A DNA stretch of 21,990 bases from BS750m-G62 sp964577175. GTDB lineage: Bacteria; Planctomycetota; Phycisphaerae; FEN-1346. Position numbers and translations under genes: made by a program. The stretch is from positions 1-21,990 of the forward strand of contig CAZNYC010000064.1 in assembly GCA_964577175.1 (NCBI GenBank). Reading direction: 5' to 3'. Below are positions 21,990-21,990 of this stretch, piece after piece. The first letter of the stretch is position 1, and each line of letters begins with the position of its first letter. The notes below the pieces were generated by a model. The model did no database searches. It was not told the DNA's origin and worked only from the letters and a program-made list of their open reading frames with translations.

Positions 21990-21990
21990 G

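Overview
This is a very GC-rich (roughly 70% by eye) bacterial chromosome segment with 16 protein-coding genes and an unusual amount of palindromic, repeat-laden intergenic DNA. The gene mix suggests a Planctomycetota bacterium, perhaps Phycisphaerae or a related uncultured lineage: an exported PQQ-type beta-propeller, a family 8 polysaccharide lyase, a TAT-exported aldo/keto reductase-like protein, an SGNH hydrolase, many small lipoproteins, and intergenic tracts of ATGACGA-type and GTCATTC-type repeats. This assignment is inference; no rRNA or tRNA is present to confirm it.

Layout. From 1 to 13321 all genes are on the minus strand. Reading from the left they are: a creatininase-family amidohydrolase cut by the window edge, dTDP-glucose 4,6-dehydratase (rmlB/rfbB), a small Ala/Glu-rich lipoprotein, a rubrerythrin-like ferritin-fold protein with its own promoter and terminator, a ROK sugar kinase, an RluA/RluD-type pseudouridine synthase and a stand-alone corrinoid-binding protein. 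Next comes a tight three-gene operon (PHP-domain phosphoesterase, lipoprotein, membrane-anchored TPR protein), then a two-gene unit (TAT-exported aldo/keto reductase-like protein followed by the PL8 lyase), and finally a secreted PQQ-like beta-propeller. From 13818 to 16115 two exported hydrolases (SGNH, then an alpha/beta-hydrolase lipoprotein) lie on the plus strand. They converge on lexA (minus, 16477-17070). A gene-free stretch of about 1.57 kb follows. The window closes with a plus-strand cluster of an M24 aminopeptidase P-like protein, accB and accC, the last two being the biotin carrier and biotin carboxylase of acetyl-CoA carboxylase.

The most interesting material is non-coding. (i) 17481-17859 holds five or more consecutive hairpins; two of them have different stems but the same nine-base apical loop, and a third loop repeats the GGGGA core. 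It is a candidate structured RNA. (ii) 17891-18056 looks like a MITE with 21-bp inverted ends. (iii) Two long, exact tandem duplications (128 bp at 13411 and 116 bp at 16204) lie in intergenic DNA. (iv) A 24-bp perfect inverted repeat at 4161/4283 encloses a paired-hairpin REP/BIME-like element, which recurs in opposite orientation at 13666. (v) A G+C-rich hairpin family recurs at gene ends at 4081, 5378, 11891 and inside the 128-bp tandem unit. I found no CRISPR array, toxin-antitoxin pair, prophage, defence system or intact transposase gene.
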